The notes beneath the pieces are model-generated. The model was given only the letters and a program-made list of their open reading frames with translations, had not been told where the DNA came from and did no database searches. A stretch of DNA of 64,000 nt from contig NZ_BDCD01000014.1 in NCBI RefSeq assembly GCF_001613325.1, forward strand, positions 371,995-435,994, in the 5' to 3' direction. Positions 16,470 through 25,206 of the stretch are shown one piece after another (the first letter of the stretch is position 1; each line of letters starts with the position of its first letter). The DNA is from Nocardia yamanashiensis NBRC 100130. GTDB taxonomy: Bacteria; Actinomycetota; Actinomycetes; Mycobacteriales; Mycobacteriaceae. The position numbers and the translations under genes were made by a program.

Positions 16470-17618
16470 TCACGGCACCAGAACGATCCGGCCACGCATC
16501 CCGCCTTCCGCGACGCGCTTGTGCGCGTCGGCGACCCGGTCCAGGGGCAGGATGTCGGCGACGCGCGGTGTGAGCGCGCCGGTGTCGACCAGGTGGACTA
16601 GGTCGGCGAGCTGGGTGGCGTCGGCGCGAATCCAGGTGTTCGCCACCCGGATTCCGCGCAATCCGACCGGTTCTGCGCCACCGACCACTGCCGAGAACGC
16701 ACCACGATTGCGGACCGCATCGAGTGCCTCGGCACCCAGTACCGCCGCGTCCACGGCTCCGTCCACGCCGCCCGGCACCAGCGCGCGCACCGCCTCACCC
16801 AATCGCGCACCGCGGGGCACGAAGAATTCGGCCCCGAGCGACCGCACCGACTCCTCGTCCGCCGCACCGGCGGTCGCGACCACCCGCAGCCCGCGCGCCG
16901 CCGCGAGCTCGACCGCGAACCCGCCGACCGCACCCGCCGCGCCGGTAATCAGTACCGACCGACCGGGTTCGAGCGCGAGCAGATCCAGCGACTGGGCGGC
17001 GGTGAGGGCATTGAGCGGGATGGTCGCGGCCTGCTGCGCGGTGACCGACCGTGGCGCCCGTGCGACAGCGGCGGCATCCAGCACGACATATTCGGCCTGG
17101 GTACCGAGCGGCACATCGAGGCGGTCCGACAGGCCGATCACCTCATCACCAACCGCGAATCCCGTTCCGCCGATCGTGGGTTCATCACCCGCGAATCCCG
17201 TCCCGCCCGTGCGGGTTTCGCCACCCGCCCAGGTTTTGCCGCCCGCCGGTATCTCACCGCCTGCTGGGATCTCACCGCCTGCTGGGGCCTCGCCGCCTGC
17301 TGGGGCCTCGCCGACCCTGCTGCCCTCACCGACCGCGCCAATCTCACCGACCGCGCCAATCTCGCTGACGGGGTCGAGCAGCGCGGGGCCGATCGCATCG
17401 ACGATGCCCGCCACGTCCCACCCGATGCCGATCACGTCGCGAGCGGGGAGCAGGCCGGCGGCGGTCAGTCCGCCGGAGCGGGTGTGTAGATCGACGGGGT
17501 TGACGGCGGCTGCGGTGACGCGAATCCGGAGCTGACCCGGGCCGGGATCGGGAACTGGGACTTCGGTGATCTCCAAGACCTCGGGCCCACCGAAGGTCCG
17601 GATGATGACGGCACGCAC
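16470..17618 (-). CDS. MDR-family NADPH:quinone reductase-like protein with a repeat insertion
   Basis: 382 residues; the family norm is about 310-325. The catalytic GroES-like domain is at the N-terminus (AAAVNPVDLHTRSG), and the Rossmann motif SVLITGAAGAVGGFAVELA follows. No structural zinc Cys cluster, so quinone-reductase type. Residues about 84-152 are an inserted 6-residue repeat (GEAPAG, GEIPAG, GETRTG and similar) placed just before FAVGDEVIGL, in a surface loop of the family. GTG start after GGAGGAGAATTCAC. Divergent from an HxlR regulator with a palindromic operator between them, so probably induced by quinones or electrophiles. Confidence 0.88.
   Translation of the reverse strand: MRAVIIRTFGGPEVLEITEVPVPDPGPGQLRIRVTAAAVNPVDLHTRSGGLTAAGLLPARDVIGIGWDVAGIVDAIGPALLDPVSEIGAVGEIGAVGEGSRVGEAPAGGEAPAGGEIPAGGEIPAGGKTWAGGETRTGGTGFAGDEPTIGGTGFAVGDEVIGLSDRLDVPLGTQAEYVVLDAAAVARAPRSVTAQQAATIPLNALTAAQSLDLLALEPGRSVLITGAAGAVGGFAVELAAARGLRVVATAGAADEESVRSLGAEFFVPRGARLGEAVRALVPGGVDGAVDAAVLGAEALDAVRNRGAFSAVVGGAEPVGLRGIRVANTWIRADATQLADLVHLVDTGALTPRVADILPLDRVADAHKRVAEGGMRGRIVLVP
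17163..17369 (-). repeat. 18-base in-frame tandem repeat inside the MDR gene
   Basis: About 11 units of 18 bases (6 codons, consensus G-E-x-P-A-G) on the minus strand. The two most similar units, reading CCTGCTGGGGCCTCGCCG on the plus strand, are identical neighbours near 17278-17313. Both ends carry related GTGFA or GAVGE words, so the array may have grown out of the native TGFAVGDEV segment. Confidence 0.85.
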
Positions 17619-17691
17619 GTGAATTCTCCTCCGCGACGGATTCTTTCGACTACTCGAACGAACCTAGGGAGTGCTACTCTCCGGCGGGAAG

Positions 17692-17711
17692 TACGCACTT
17701 CGGAGTGCGTA
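17692..17711. promoter_or_regulatory. Palindromic operator for the HxlR regulator
   Basis: TACGCACT-TCGG-AGTGCGTA, perfect 8-base arms with a 4-base centre. It lies 20 bases before the hxlR-type ATG and 74 before the divergent MDR start. Spaced and symmetrical as expected for a dimeric winged-helix regulator. Confidence 0.65.
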
Positions 17712-17730
17712 TCGCACGACGAGGAGAGCC

Positions 17731-18135
17731 ATGGCCACCAAGACCGCCGCCCAGCAGCGCCTCGACGCCCGCAATGCCTACGACGCCTACCTCCGCGAGT
17801 GCCCGGCCCGTCACCTCCTCGACCGCATCAGCGACAAGTGGGTCAGCCTCCTGCTCAACGCCCTCGCCGACGGCCCCCAACGCTACGGCGACCTGTCCCG
17901 CCGCATCGCCGGCGTCAGCCAGAAAATGCTCACCCAAACCCTCCGCACCCTCGAACGCGACGGCCTCGTCACCCGAACCGTCACCGCCACCGTGCCGGTC
18001 CGGGTGGACTACGACCTGACCCCACTGGGCCGCAGCCTGCTGCCGGTGATGCAGGCCATCAAAGCCTGGGCCGAAACCCATATCGAAGAAGTACTTTCGG
18101 CACGCACGGCATACGACGACGCAGCCGCGCACTGA
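17731..18135 (+). CDS. HxlR family transcriptional regulator
   Basis: 134 residues, normal for HxlR. The conserved ECPARHLLDRISDKWVSLLLNAL segment carries the single Cys at about residue 22 typical of redox/aldehyde-responsive HxlR members. The winged helix follows (RYGDLSRRIAGVSQKMLTQTLRTLERDGLVTR), and the wing ends with DYDLTPLGRSL. The ATG at 17731 after GAGGAGAGCC is chosen over a longer open frame. Likely controls the divergent MDR oxidoreductase through the palindrome at 17692. Confidence 0.93.
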   Translation: MATKTAAQQRLDARNAYDAYLRECPARHLLDRISDKWVSLLLNALADGPQRYGDLSRRIAGVSQKMLTQTLRTLERDGLVTRTVTATVPVRVDYDLTPLGRSLLPVMQAIKAWAETHIEEVLSARTAYDDAAAH

Positions 18136-18200
18136 CATCCGCGACCCACCGGCACACAACGCGGCGGCTTGTCAGCGGATCCTGGACGGCGACCTACCCG

Positions 18201-18773
18201 TTAACCCGGTTGTCGCAGGACCGATTCCACGAGTTGGCGGACTCCGTCGAATAGCTGCTCCTTCTGTCCCGCGCGGACCATGCGGGGTACCAGTTCGCCG
18301 CCGAGGGGGGCGAGCAGGAGGGCGCCTACGGTGTCGGCGTCGAGGTCGGGGCGGGCTTCGCGGAGGAGGGTGCCGATGTGGGTGGCCCAGAAGGCGTGGA
18401 GTTCGTCGCGGCGAGGGTGCGGGGGGATGGCCTGGTAGGCGACGACCAGTTCGACGTCGTCGGCGATGAGGCGGGTCATGGCGTCGAAGTAGGCGAGTAG
18501 GCGGTCGGCGGCGGGGGCGCCGGGGCCGAGTGGGGGTGGGCCGGATTCGATGGCGGCCATCAGGCCGAACGCGCCTTCGGCGATGAGTTCGTGCAGGAGG
18601 CCGGCGCGGCTGCCGAAGCGGCTGAACAGGGTGCCCTTCGCGACTCCCGCGGCGGCGGCGATGCGGTCCATGGTGACCGCCTCGGCGCCGTGTTCGACGA
18701 GCAGGGCGCGGGTTGCCAGCAGGATTGCCTGGCGATTGCGGGCCGCGTCGGCGCGTTCCTTGGGGCGGTCCAT
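18201..18773 (-). CDS. TetR family regulator of the adjacent oxidoreductase
   Basis: 190 residues. HTH region: VTMDRIAAAAGVAKGTLFSRFGSRAGLL (about residues 32-60). The ligand-binding domain has the usual nine-helix length. The start is the ATG at 18773 (MDRPKERAD); the longer frame would run through two operator palindromes. Divergent from an MDR oxidoreductase gene, with two TGAC...GTCA sites between, so autoregulation plus control of the enzyme is likely. Confidence 0.9.
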   Translation of the reverse strand: MDRPKERADAARNRQAILLATRALLVEHGAEAVTMDRIAAAAGVAKGTLFSRFGSRAGLLHELIAEGAFGLMAAIESGPPPLGPGAPAADRLLAYFDAMTRLIADDVELVVAYQAIPPHPRRDELHAFWATHIGTLLREARPDLDADTVGALLLAPLGGELVPRMVRAGQKEQLFDGVRQLVESVLRQPG

Positions 18774-18795
18774 GGCACCACTTTCATTGACAACA

Positions 18796-18842
18796 TGACC
18801 GACGGTCAATATGTTGGCGAGCACAACTTGACCGTTAGTCAA
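18796..18842. promoter_or_regulatory. Pair of TetR-type operators
   Basis: Site 1 is TGACCG-A-CGGTCA (18796-18808), a perfect palindrome. Site 2 is TTGAC-CGTTA-GTCAA (18828-18842), 5-base arms. Both contain TGACCG and lie between the divergent TetR and oxidoreductase genes; site 2 ends 15 bases before the oxidoreductase ATG. Confidence 0.65.
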
Positions 18843-18856
18843 CTTATGAGGTTTCT

Positions 18857-19825
18857 ATGCGTGCAATCCTATTGACCGCGACCGGTGGGCCCGATGTGCT
18901 GGTGCCCGGTGAGGTGCCCGCACCGCGGCCGGGAGCCGGTGAGGTGCTGGTTCGCAGCGAGGCGATCCCGGTGTTGTATCCCGAGACGATGCTGCGGTCC
19001 GGGGCGTTTCCGATTCCTTTGGACAAGCCGTTCGTTTTCGGCACGCAGGCGGTGGGCATCGTGGCCGAAATCGGTGCGGGCGTGGATTCGGCGTGGATCG
19101 GGCAGCGAGTCATGCTGGGCAGCAACACCTTCGGGACCTATGCCGAACTGGTGTGCGTGCCGGTGGACGGTATCGTCGCGGTGCCGCAGGCAGTTTCGCC
19201 CGAGGATGCCGCCGCGGTGAGCATGAGCGGCTCGGTGGCTCTGCCATTGCTGGAACGCGCCGCGCTGACCGGTACCGAAACGGTGCTCGTCGAAGCCGGG
19301 GCGACCGGGATCGGCGGGTACCTGGTGCAGCTGGCCAAGGAGTTCGGGGCCGCGCGGGTCATCGCCACCGCGGGCGGGCCGGAAAAGGGCGACCGGGCAC
19401 GGGAATTGGGGGCCGACGAGGTGATCGACCACCGCGCCGCCGACTGGCCGCAGCGGCTCGCCGAAGTACTGGCGGGCACGACCGTGGATGTGGTGTTCGA
19501 TTCGATCGGCGGCGAATCCGCTTCGGCGCTACTGGATCTCATGACGCCCCTGCGCGGGCGCATGCTCAGCTACGGCTGGCTGTCGGGGGCGCCCGCGCAG
19601 CTCAGCGCCATGGATGTGATCGGCCGCGGCCTGACGCTGGTGGGCTGCGCCGGTCCGGCCTGGCTCGCGGGGGTCGCGGCGGCGCGGGGCGCGGTGCTGG
19701 AACGGGCGGCGACCGGTGGGATCACCGTGCTGTCCGACCTGCGACTGCCGCTCGAGCAGGCGGCCGAGGCGCATCGCCGGCTGGGCGAGCGGGCGGCACT
19801 GGGCACCATCGTGCTGCGCCCCTAG
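18857..19825 (+). CDS. MDR-family quinone reductase-like oxidoreductase
   Basis: 322 residues, normal length. N-terminal GroES-like domain (PRPGAGEVLVRSEAIPVLYPE), then the NADPH-binding Rossmann motif VLVEAGATGIGGYLVQLAKEFG, and the closing LPLEQAAEAHRRLGERAALGTIVL typical of zinc-less quinone oxidoreductases. No Cys zinc cluster. Not closely similar to the MDR protein at 16470 apart from family motifs, and it lacks the repeat insertion. Controlled by the divergent TetR gene. Confidence 0.92.
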   Translation: MRAILLTATGGPDVLVPGEVPAPRPGAGEVLVRSEAIPVLYPETMLRSGAFPIPLDKPFVFGTQAVGIVAEIGAGVDSAWIGQRVMLGSNTFGTYAELVCVPVDGIVAVPQAVSPEDAAAVSMSGSVALPLLERAALTGTETVLVEAGATGIGGYLVQLAKEFGAARVIATAGGPEKGDRARELGADEVIDHRAADWPQRLAEVLAGTTVDVVFDSIGGESASALLDLMTPLRGRMLSYGWLSGAPAQLSAMDVIGRGLTLVGCAGPAWLAGVAAARGAVLERAATGGITVLSDLRLPLEQAAEAHRRLGERAALGTIVLRP

Positions 19826-19833
19826 GCACCGGG

Positions 19834-19863
19834 GGCCGGACGCCGTCGCGACGACGTCCGGCC
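19834..19863. terminator. Hairpin between convergent genes
   Basis: GGCCGGACG-N12-CGTCCGGCC, perfect 9-base arms, with a second palindrome CGTCGCGACG in the loop. Placed between the oxidoreductase stop (19825) and the stop of the lipoprotein gene (19870), so it can serve both strands. No T-run. Confidence 0.6.
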
Positions 19864-19869
19864 GGTGCG

Positions 19870-20424
19870 TCAGGCTTGCGGTTTGCCCAGGCAGAAGGTG
19901 GTGGGGCGGTCGGCGAGGGTGATCACGCTGTCGGTGTCGGGGCCGCAGAGGTTTTCGTCGGCCTGACCGTCCACGCGGGTGAGGACGCGGAAGCTGGCCT
20001 CACTGGAGGCGCATTCGGCGAACTGGTAGCCGGTGAGCATGGACTCGTGATAGCAGCTGTCCTGCTTGAAGTTCGGGGCCAGGCAGAGGAAGGCGGTGGT
20101 GCCGCCGTTGAGGGTCTCCTCGTAGGAGGTGTAGTCGGCGGCGCAGTCGGCCTTGCTGTCGAAGACCTTCGCGACCTGGTAGACGGCCTTCGGGGAACCG
20201 CAGTCGACGGGTTCGGTCTTGGAGTCGAACATCGAGCCCTTGATGACATTGATGCAGTCGCCGACCTTGGCGCGGCCGGTGTCGGACTTGCTCGCGTCCT
20301 TGACCGCCTGCGTGCCCTTCTCGATGGCCGAGCAGCCGGCCAGGGCGAGCGCCGCGGCGGCGAGCACGGGGAGCAGCCGGCGGAGCTTCCTGGGGCGGTC
20401 CGCCTTCACCTGCATCGATGTCAC
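19870..20424 (-). CDS. LppU-like lipoprotein
   Basis: 184 residues. Basic N-terminus, hydrophobic stretch LLPVLAAAALALAGCS with lipobox LAGC, so exported and lipidated. The mature part has KVGDCINV near its start and spaced cysteines (VDCG, ADCAADY, FLCLAP, DSCYHE, ECASS, NLCGP, TFCLG), giving up to four disulfides, as in the LppU/SCO3897-related lipoproteins. Start is either GTG 20424, 4 bases after AAGGGAG, or ATG 20415; the first is used. Divergent from the LuxR-family regulator. Function unknown. Confidence 0.85.
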   Translation of the reverse strand: MTSMQVKADRPRKLRRLLPVLAAAALALAGCSAIEKGTQAVKDASKSDTGRAKVGDCINVIKGSMFDSKTEPVDCGSPKAVYQVAKVFDSKADCAADYTSYEETLNGGTTAFLCLAPNFKQDSCYHESMLTGYQFAECASSEASFRVLTRVDGQADENLCGPDTDSVITLADRPTTFCLGKPQA

Positions 20425-20542
20425 AAAACTCCCTTTCGCTGTCTTCGGTCTGAAATGCCTCACCACCAAACCGTGCCGGGGCGTGGGGAGCATCCGGGAA
20501 ACCACGGGATATCCCTGAATACCGGGCGAAAGGGACACCGAT

Positions 20543-23500
20543 ATGCTCCCGAGCGACCGTCCGCACGGAAAGGAGTGCGCGATCGAGGCGTTCGTCGGCC
20601 GCGACCATCAGCTCACCAGCCTCGATGCGGCGTGCACCGGGTCAGGGGGCGGGGTGGTGCTCGTCGAGGGGCCCGCGGGAATTGGGAAGACGCGGCTGCT
20701 GGCGGAATTCGCGCGCAGGTGTGCGACGCGGCGGGTCGTCACCGTGGCGGCGACAGAGTTCGAGCAGGGTGCGCCGTTGGGGCTGGTCGAGGATCTGCTC
20801 GAGCGGTTGGACGGTCCAGTCGGCGGGATAGCGCACGGGCCGAGCGCCACCGGAGAGCGGGCGGAGCCGAGGTGGGAATCGCCGCTCGCGCCAGCGCCTT
20901 TCGCACGGGATGGCGATCCACGGGCGATCGCGCGGATGGTGCGCGGTCGGCTGGAGACGGAACCGACAGTTCTGATCGTCGATGATGTGCACTGGGCCGA
21001 TTCCGCGTCGCTGCGCGTGCTGGCGGCGCTCATCCGGCAACAGGAATCGGCGTCCGCCCGATTGGTGCTGGCCTACCGTGAGGGCCAGTTCCCGGCGGCG
21101 CTCGGTCCCGCGCTGCGCTCCGGCGGGCGGGCGGCCGCCCATCTCGTCGTACCGCCGCTGTCGGATGCCGATACGGCCGAGCTGCTTCCCGACCTGGGCG
21201 TGGTCCGGCGTCGGCGATTGCTCATCGCATCGCACGGAAATCCGCTCTACCTGCAACTCCTCGCCGACCACTCCCCCGCCGAGCTCGATGCCATTGCGCA
21301 CGAAGCCGATTCGGTCGACCTCGCCGCCGAACCTGCGGCCCTGGACCGGACCATCAGGGCGGAACTGACACAGCTCCCCGAAGCCGAACGACGAGCAATC
21401 CAGGCTGCCGCCGTCTGCGGCCCCACCTCCGATATCGAATTGCTTTGCGCCACTGCCGAATCCGACCGGCACACCGTGACCGCCGCCATCGACGAACTGG
21501 TCCGCCGCGGCTGGCTCACCCTCGGGGATCGCCGGATCACCTTCCGCCATCCCTTGATCCGCACCGCCGCCTACGGCCTCACCGGCCCCGCCGCCCGCGC
21601 CGAAGCCCACCGCCGCGCCGCCGATTTCCTGCGCACCGCCGGCGCCCCGCTTCTCGACCGCGCCCGCCACCTCGAGCACTCCCTGTGCGGCCGTGACGAT
21701 CTCGCCGCCGCCGAACTCCTCCAAGCCGCCGAACAAACCCTTGCCACCGTCCCCGCCACCAGCGCCCGCTGGGCGGCGGCAGCCCTCCGCGCCGCCGCCG
21801 ACCCGCCCGAGAGCAGCGACGGCGCGGCGCAACTACTCCTCGGGCGCGCGCTGCTGCTGTCGGGATCCGCGGCGGACGCACGCGAAATACTCGAAGCCCT
21901 CGCAACCCGAGCGGGACCGAACCAGCTCGAAGCGATACTGCTGCAAGCACGTTGCGAACGGGTCCTCGGCCGCGCGGACCGAGCACGCGCTCTGCTCGCC
22001 GCCGTGGCCGCGCCTCTCATCGGGCCCACGCAGGTCATCGCCGGTCGACCGGACGGATGCTCCGAGCCACTTGCCGAGCAACACATTTCGCGTGATCGGG
22101 CCGATAGCGGCAGCTCTCCGGAGAGTTCGACCGGCGCACTGAGCCGTCCTCCCGGGAACAGCGAGGCTCCTGCTGTCCTCCATGCGGAAGCCCCGATCAC
22201 CAACCCGCAGGAACGTTTCCTCGCCGCGCGACCGCAACGATCGGACTGGGGCGAGACCACCGAAATCCTCGGCGCCGAAGACGATTCGGCTGTCGCCGCT
22301 GCGGTGGCATTCGGGGCGCACAGTGCGGGGGTGCATCTGGAGTTGGCGATTCTGGAGATGCAGGACAATCGGGAGGCCGAGGGGGCTGCCCGGGTGGCGG
22401 CGCTGTTCGAGTCAGGGGCGGTGCGGGATCCGGCGATTCGGGCAGCGGCTACGACTTTGCGGAGCATGGGGCTACTAACCGGCGGGGACATAGCGGGGGC
22501 GCAAGCCGAATATCGGGTGGCAGAGCGGGAATTCGGACGGCTGTCGGAGACGGAATTGCTCGATGCGGTGCATGCGGCGGCGGCGCTGGGGTGGATGAGT
22601 TACTTTCTCGATGATCAGCGGACCGGGGTGGCGCATATCGAGCGAGCTGTTCGGGTGAGCCGGCGGCGGGGGTGCAATTTCATTCTGCCGGAATTGCTTA
22701 CCGTGCAGGCTTATTCGCTGGCCAAGCTGGGACGGTTCGCGGAGGCGCTGGCCGCGGCCGAGGACGCTGCCGAGACCGCGGAACTGTTCGGGTATCACGA
22801 TATTCCGCCGCTGGCGGGGGCACTGGAGCTGCGGGTGCTGGCGCATACCGCGCCACGCGAGGCGCTGCTGGAACGGTGGCGGGCGATCGATGCCATGCCG
22901 CGACCGGTCATGCGGTGGTGGCGCGGGGTGGTCGAGGCCGCGCTGGACGAGTATGCCGACAAGACCGGGTGCGAGGCGCCGAATCCGATTGGGGCGCAGC
23001 CCGATACCCAGCATCCGATGCGGCCCACCGAGCTGGCGGTGCGGGCACGGGAGGCGATCGCGCAGGGCCGGATCGAGGAGGCGAGCGGGCTGGTGGAGCG
23101 GGCGGAAGACGCGGCGCGGGGCTCGGGGCTGCCCGCGCAGCTGGCCGCCGCCGCCCATGCGCGTGCCGAATACGCGGCGGCGCGAGGCGATTTCGACCTC
23201 GCGCTGGCGGCGGCGCGTACCGCCATCGACGCCTACGGAGTGGCGGACATGCCGGTGCAGCGCGCGCAGGCGCTACTTCTGGCCGCGCAATTGTCCGGGC
23301 AGCAGGGAGATTTCGGCCTGGCCACCGCCCGGATCGCGGCCGCCCGCGCCGAACTGATCGCGGCGGGCGCGCACGAACTGCTGACGGAAGCGACTGCCGC
23401 GCAACGCCGCCTGGCGGGCCGGCGCTCGGTCAGCGGGGACGCGGCGCTCACCGAACGGGAACGCGAAGTCGCCGAACTCGCGGCGCGCGGCTTCAGCAAC

Positions 23501-23662
23501 AAGGACATCGCGGGGCGGCTCTTCTTGAGCCCACGCACGGTCGAGGACCACCTCGGCCGGATTCTGCGCAAGCTCGGCCTCACCGGACGCGCCGGTATCG
23601 CGCATCGCCTCGCGGAATTGGAGTCAGGGGCCCGAGAACACAACGGAGGAACGGCATCCTGA
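20543..23662 (+). CDS. Large ATP-binding LuxR-family (LAL) regulator
   Basis: 1039 residues. N-terminal AAA/STAND-type ATPase: Walker A GPAGIGKT (43-50), Walker B VLIVDDVHWAD (about 147-157). A long helical repeat middle follows, with a probably disordered stretch around residues 505-565 that is Ser/Pro/Glu-rich. The C-terminal LuxR helix-turn-helix is LTEREREVAELAARGFSNK through SPRTVEDHLGRILRKLGL (about 970-1020). Such regulators integrate a ligand through the ATPase. Start ATG follows AAAGGGACACCG. Stands alone, divergent from the lipoprotein gene; target unknown. Confidence 0.92.
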   Translation: MLPSDRPHGKECAIEAFVGRDHQLTSLDAACTGSGGGVVLVEGPAGIGKTRLLAEFARRCATRRVVTVAATEFEQGAPLGLVEDLLERLDGPVGGIAHGPSATGERAEPRWESPLAPAPFARDGDPRAIARMVRGRLETEPTVLIVDDVHWADSASLRVLAALIRQQESASARLVLAYREGQFPAALGPALRSGGRAAAHLVVPPLSDADTAELLPDLGVVRRRRLLIASHGNPLYLQLLADHSPAELDAIAHEADSVDLAAEPAALDRTIRAELTQLPEAERRAIQAAAVCGPTSDIELLCATAESDRHTVTAAIDELVRRGWLTLGDRRITFRHPLIRTAAYGLTGPAARAEAHRRAADFLRTAGAPLLDRARHLEHSLCGRDDLAAAELLQAAEQTLATVPATSARWAAAALRAAADPPESSDGAAQLLLGRALLLSGSAADAREILEALATRAGPNQLEAILLQARCERVLGRADRARALLAAVAAPLIGPTQVIAGRPDGCSEPLAEQHISRDRADSGSSPESSTGALSRPPGNSEAPAVLHAEAPITNPQERFLAARPQRSDWGETTEILGAEDDSAVAAAVAFGAHSAGVHLELAILEMQDNREAEGAARVAALFESGAVRDPAIRAAATTLRSMGLLTGGDIAGAQAEYRVAEREFGRLSETELLDAVHAAAALGWMSYFLDDQRTGVAHIERAVRVSRRRGCNFILPELLTVQAYSLAKLGRFAEALAAAEDAAETAELFGYHDIPPLAGALELRVLAHTAPREALLERWRAIDAMPRPVMRWWRGVVEAALDEYADKTGCEAPNPIGAQPDTQHPMRPTELAVRAREAIAQGRIEEASGLVERAEDAARGSGLPAQLAAAAHARAEYAAARGDFDLALAAARTAIDAYGVADMPVQRAQALLLAAQLSGQQGDFGLATARIAAARAELIAAGAHELLTEATAAQRRLAGRRSVSGDAALTEREREVAELAARGFSNKDIAGRLFLSPRTVEDHLGRILRKLGLTGRAGIAHRLAELESGAREHNGGTAS

Positions 23663-23738
23663 GCCGGCCGTCCAGCGGAGCAACGCATCCTGTCCCCGCA
23701 GTCTCGCGGAGCAGCAGCATTCTGCCCATCCAGTCCCG
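23644..23738 (+). repeat. Three degenerate tandem repeats of about 32 bases
   Basis: Units 23644-23675, 23676-23706 and 23707-23738 each begin CGGAGnAnCnGCAT(C/T)CTG and end in a C-rich (T/C)CCAG-like tail. The first unit contains the stop codon of the LuxR-type regulator gene; the others lie in the following 142-base gap, in which I see nothing else. Confidence 0.6.
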
Positions 23739-23804
23739 AGGGTCCGCGGCCATTCAGCTGCACGGCCGGTCTCCGACCCGCAGCACGGACGCTCGCGGCG
23801 GCTG

Positions 23805-24062
23805 TCAGCCGGTGATTTCCCACTCGTAGACGGTGAGTTCCGAAGCGCCCGTGGTGTGAATCGGGTCGGTGTGCACGAGTTCGCGTGCGGCATCGAGGGA
23901 TTCGGCGGTGATCACGTATGCCCCACCGGTGCCGTCGGTGAATTTGCCGGTTTCCACCAGCTGTCCGCGCGAACGGACCTGCTCCAGCCACTCCTGGTGC
24001 GGAGTGACGACGGCGGAGTCGAAGCGCGGGGTGCGCATGGCCATTACCAGGTACTTGCGCAC
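23805..24062 (-). CDS. YciI family protein
   Basis: 85 residues, the size of YciI-like ferredoxin-fold proteins. It begins VRKYLVMAMRTPRFD and has the family sequence around GGAYVITAESLDAARELVHTDP, where the conserved His/Asp pair (HTDP) sits in the putative active site. The role of the family is not settled; some members are dehydrochlorinase-like or act as accessory subunits. GTG start after AAGGAG, 16 bases downstream of nusB, so probably the last gene of the pepQ-efp-nusB transcript. Confidence 0.82.
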   Translation of the reverse strand: MRKYLVMAMRTPRFDSAVVTPHQEWLEQVRSRGQLVETGKFTDGTGGAYVITAESLDAARELVHTDPIHTTGASELTVYEWEITG

Positions 24063-24078
24063 CCTGCGCTGCTCCTTC

Positions 24079-24597
24079 TTACTTGTCGTCCGAGGACGGT
24101 GTGGCCCGGGTGGCCGCGGCGGCGGCGCGCACCTGCGGCGCCACCTGCACGACCTGACCCAGCACGCCGTTGATGAACGACGGCGAATCGTCGGTGGACA
24201 GCTCCTTGGCGAGCTCCACCGCCTCGTCGACGGCCACCACGGGCGGGACGTCACCGGCGTGGAACAACTCCCACACCGCCACCCGCAGAATGGCGCGGTC
24301 CACGGCGGGCAGCCGGGACAGGGCCCAATCCTGCAGGTATCCCTCGATGGTGGCGTCCACCCGGTCCAGATCGTCGGCCACACCTTCGACCAGGACCCGG
24401 GTGTAGGGGTTGACCGGGGCCACCGAATCGTCGTTCACGGCCAGCGCGACGCGTTCGGAGAGCAGGTCCGCGGGGTCGATATCGCGGGCCTCGGCCTCGA
24501 AGAGCAGGTCCACGGCCCGGCGACGCGCCTTGTGCCGCGCACCGAGTTTCTTGAAACTCGACTTCTTGTCCACTGGCTGGTCTGCCACGGTCACCAT
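24079..24597 (-). CDS. nusB: Transcription antitermination factor NusB
   Basis: 172 residues. Binds boxA RNA with NusE/S10 to promote antitermination of rRNA operons. Recognisable segments: SFKKLGARHKARRRAVDLLFEAEARD at the N-terminus (RNA-binding basic patch), VDRAILRVAVWELFH and VAVDEAVELAKELSTDDSPSFINGVLG, the classic NusB C-terminal signature. The C-terminal tail (about 155-172) is Ala-rich and variable. Starts 10 bases after efp stop. A GTG four codons inside is an alternative start. Confidence 0.95.
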   Translation of the reverse strand: MVTVADQPVDKKSSFKKLGARHKARRRAVDLLFEAEARDIDPADLLSERVALAVNDDSVAPVNPYTRVLVEGVADDLDRVDATIEGYLQDWALSRLPAVDRAILRVAVWELFHAGDVPPVVAVDEAVELAKELSTDDSPSFINGVLGQVVQVAPQVRAAAAATRATPSSDDK

Positions 24598-24607
24598 TAT
24601 CCGCGCG

Positions 24608-25171
24608 TCAGGAGTTGACGCGGCTGATGTAGGAGCCGTCACGGGTGTCGATGCGCAGCTTGTCACCCTGGTTGATGAACAGCGGCACCTGGACCTCGGC
24701 GCCGGTCTCCACGGTGGCGGGCTTGGTGCCGGCCGAGGAGCGGTCGCCCTGCAGGCCCGGCTCGGTGTGGGTGACGATGACGTCGATGGCGACCGGGAGC
24801 TCGACGAACAGCGCCTCGCCCTCGTGCATGGCGATCTGCACGCCCATGTTCTCCAGCAGGAAGCCGGCATTGCGGCCGAGCAGCTGCTCGCTCAGGTGGA
24901 TCTGGTCGTAGGTGTCGCCATCCATGAAGATGTAGTCCGAGCCGTCGTGGTACAGGTAGGTCATGTCACGACGGTCGACGGTCGCGGTCTCCACCTTGAC
25001 GCCGGCGTTGAAGGTCTTGTCGACGACCTTGCCCGAGACCACGTTCTTCAGCTTGGTGCGCACAAAGGCGGGACCCTTACCCGGCTTCACGTGCTGGAAC
25101 TCGACGATCTGCTGGAGCTGATTGTCGATCTTCAGCACGAGGCCGTTCTTGAAGTCGCTGGTGTCCGCCAC
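24608..25171 (-). CDS. efp: Elongation factor P
   Basis: 187 residues, the standard EF-P size. It relieves ribosome stalling at polyproline. Three OB-like domains: the N-terminal KOW-like domain with loop HVKPGKGPAF, whose tip Lys32 is the usual modification position, then the middle domain with YLYHDGSDYIFMDGDTYDQ, and the C-terminal domain ending VNQ-like LFINQGDKLRIDTRDGSYISRVNS. No epmA/epmB is in the window. GTG start after GAGGACA. Between pepQ and nusB, as in mycobacteria. Confidence 0.97.
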   Translation of the reverse strand: MADTSDFKNGLVLKIDNQLQQIVEFQHVKPGKGPAFVRTKLKNVVSGKVVDKTFNAGVKVETATVDRRDMTYLYHDGSDYIFMDGDTYDQIHLSEQLLGRNAGFLLENMGVQIAMHEGEALFVELPVAIDVIVTHTEPGLQGDRSSAGTKPATVETGAEVQVPLFINQGDKLRIDTRDGSYISRVNS

Positions 25172-25206
25172 TGTCCTCGGATCTCCTCTAGTCGGTCGAC
25201 CGCGCG

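Noticed and set aside
20506..20515. GGGATATCCC palindrome between the lipoprotein and LAL regulator genes
   Set aside because: Only ten bases, with no spacer and no second copy; too weak to call an operator.
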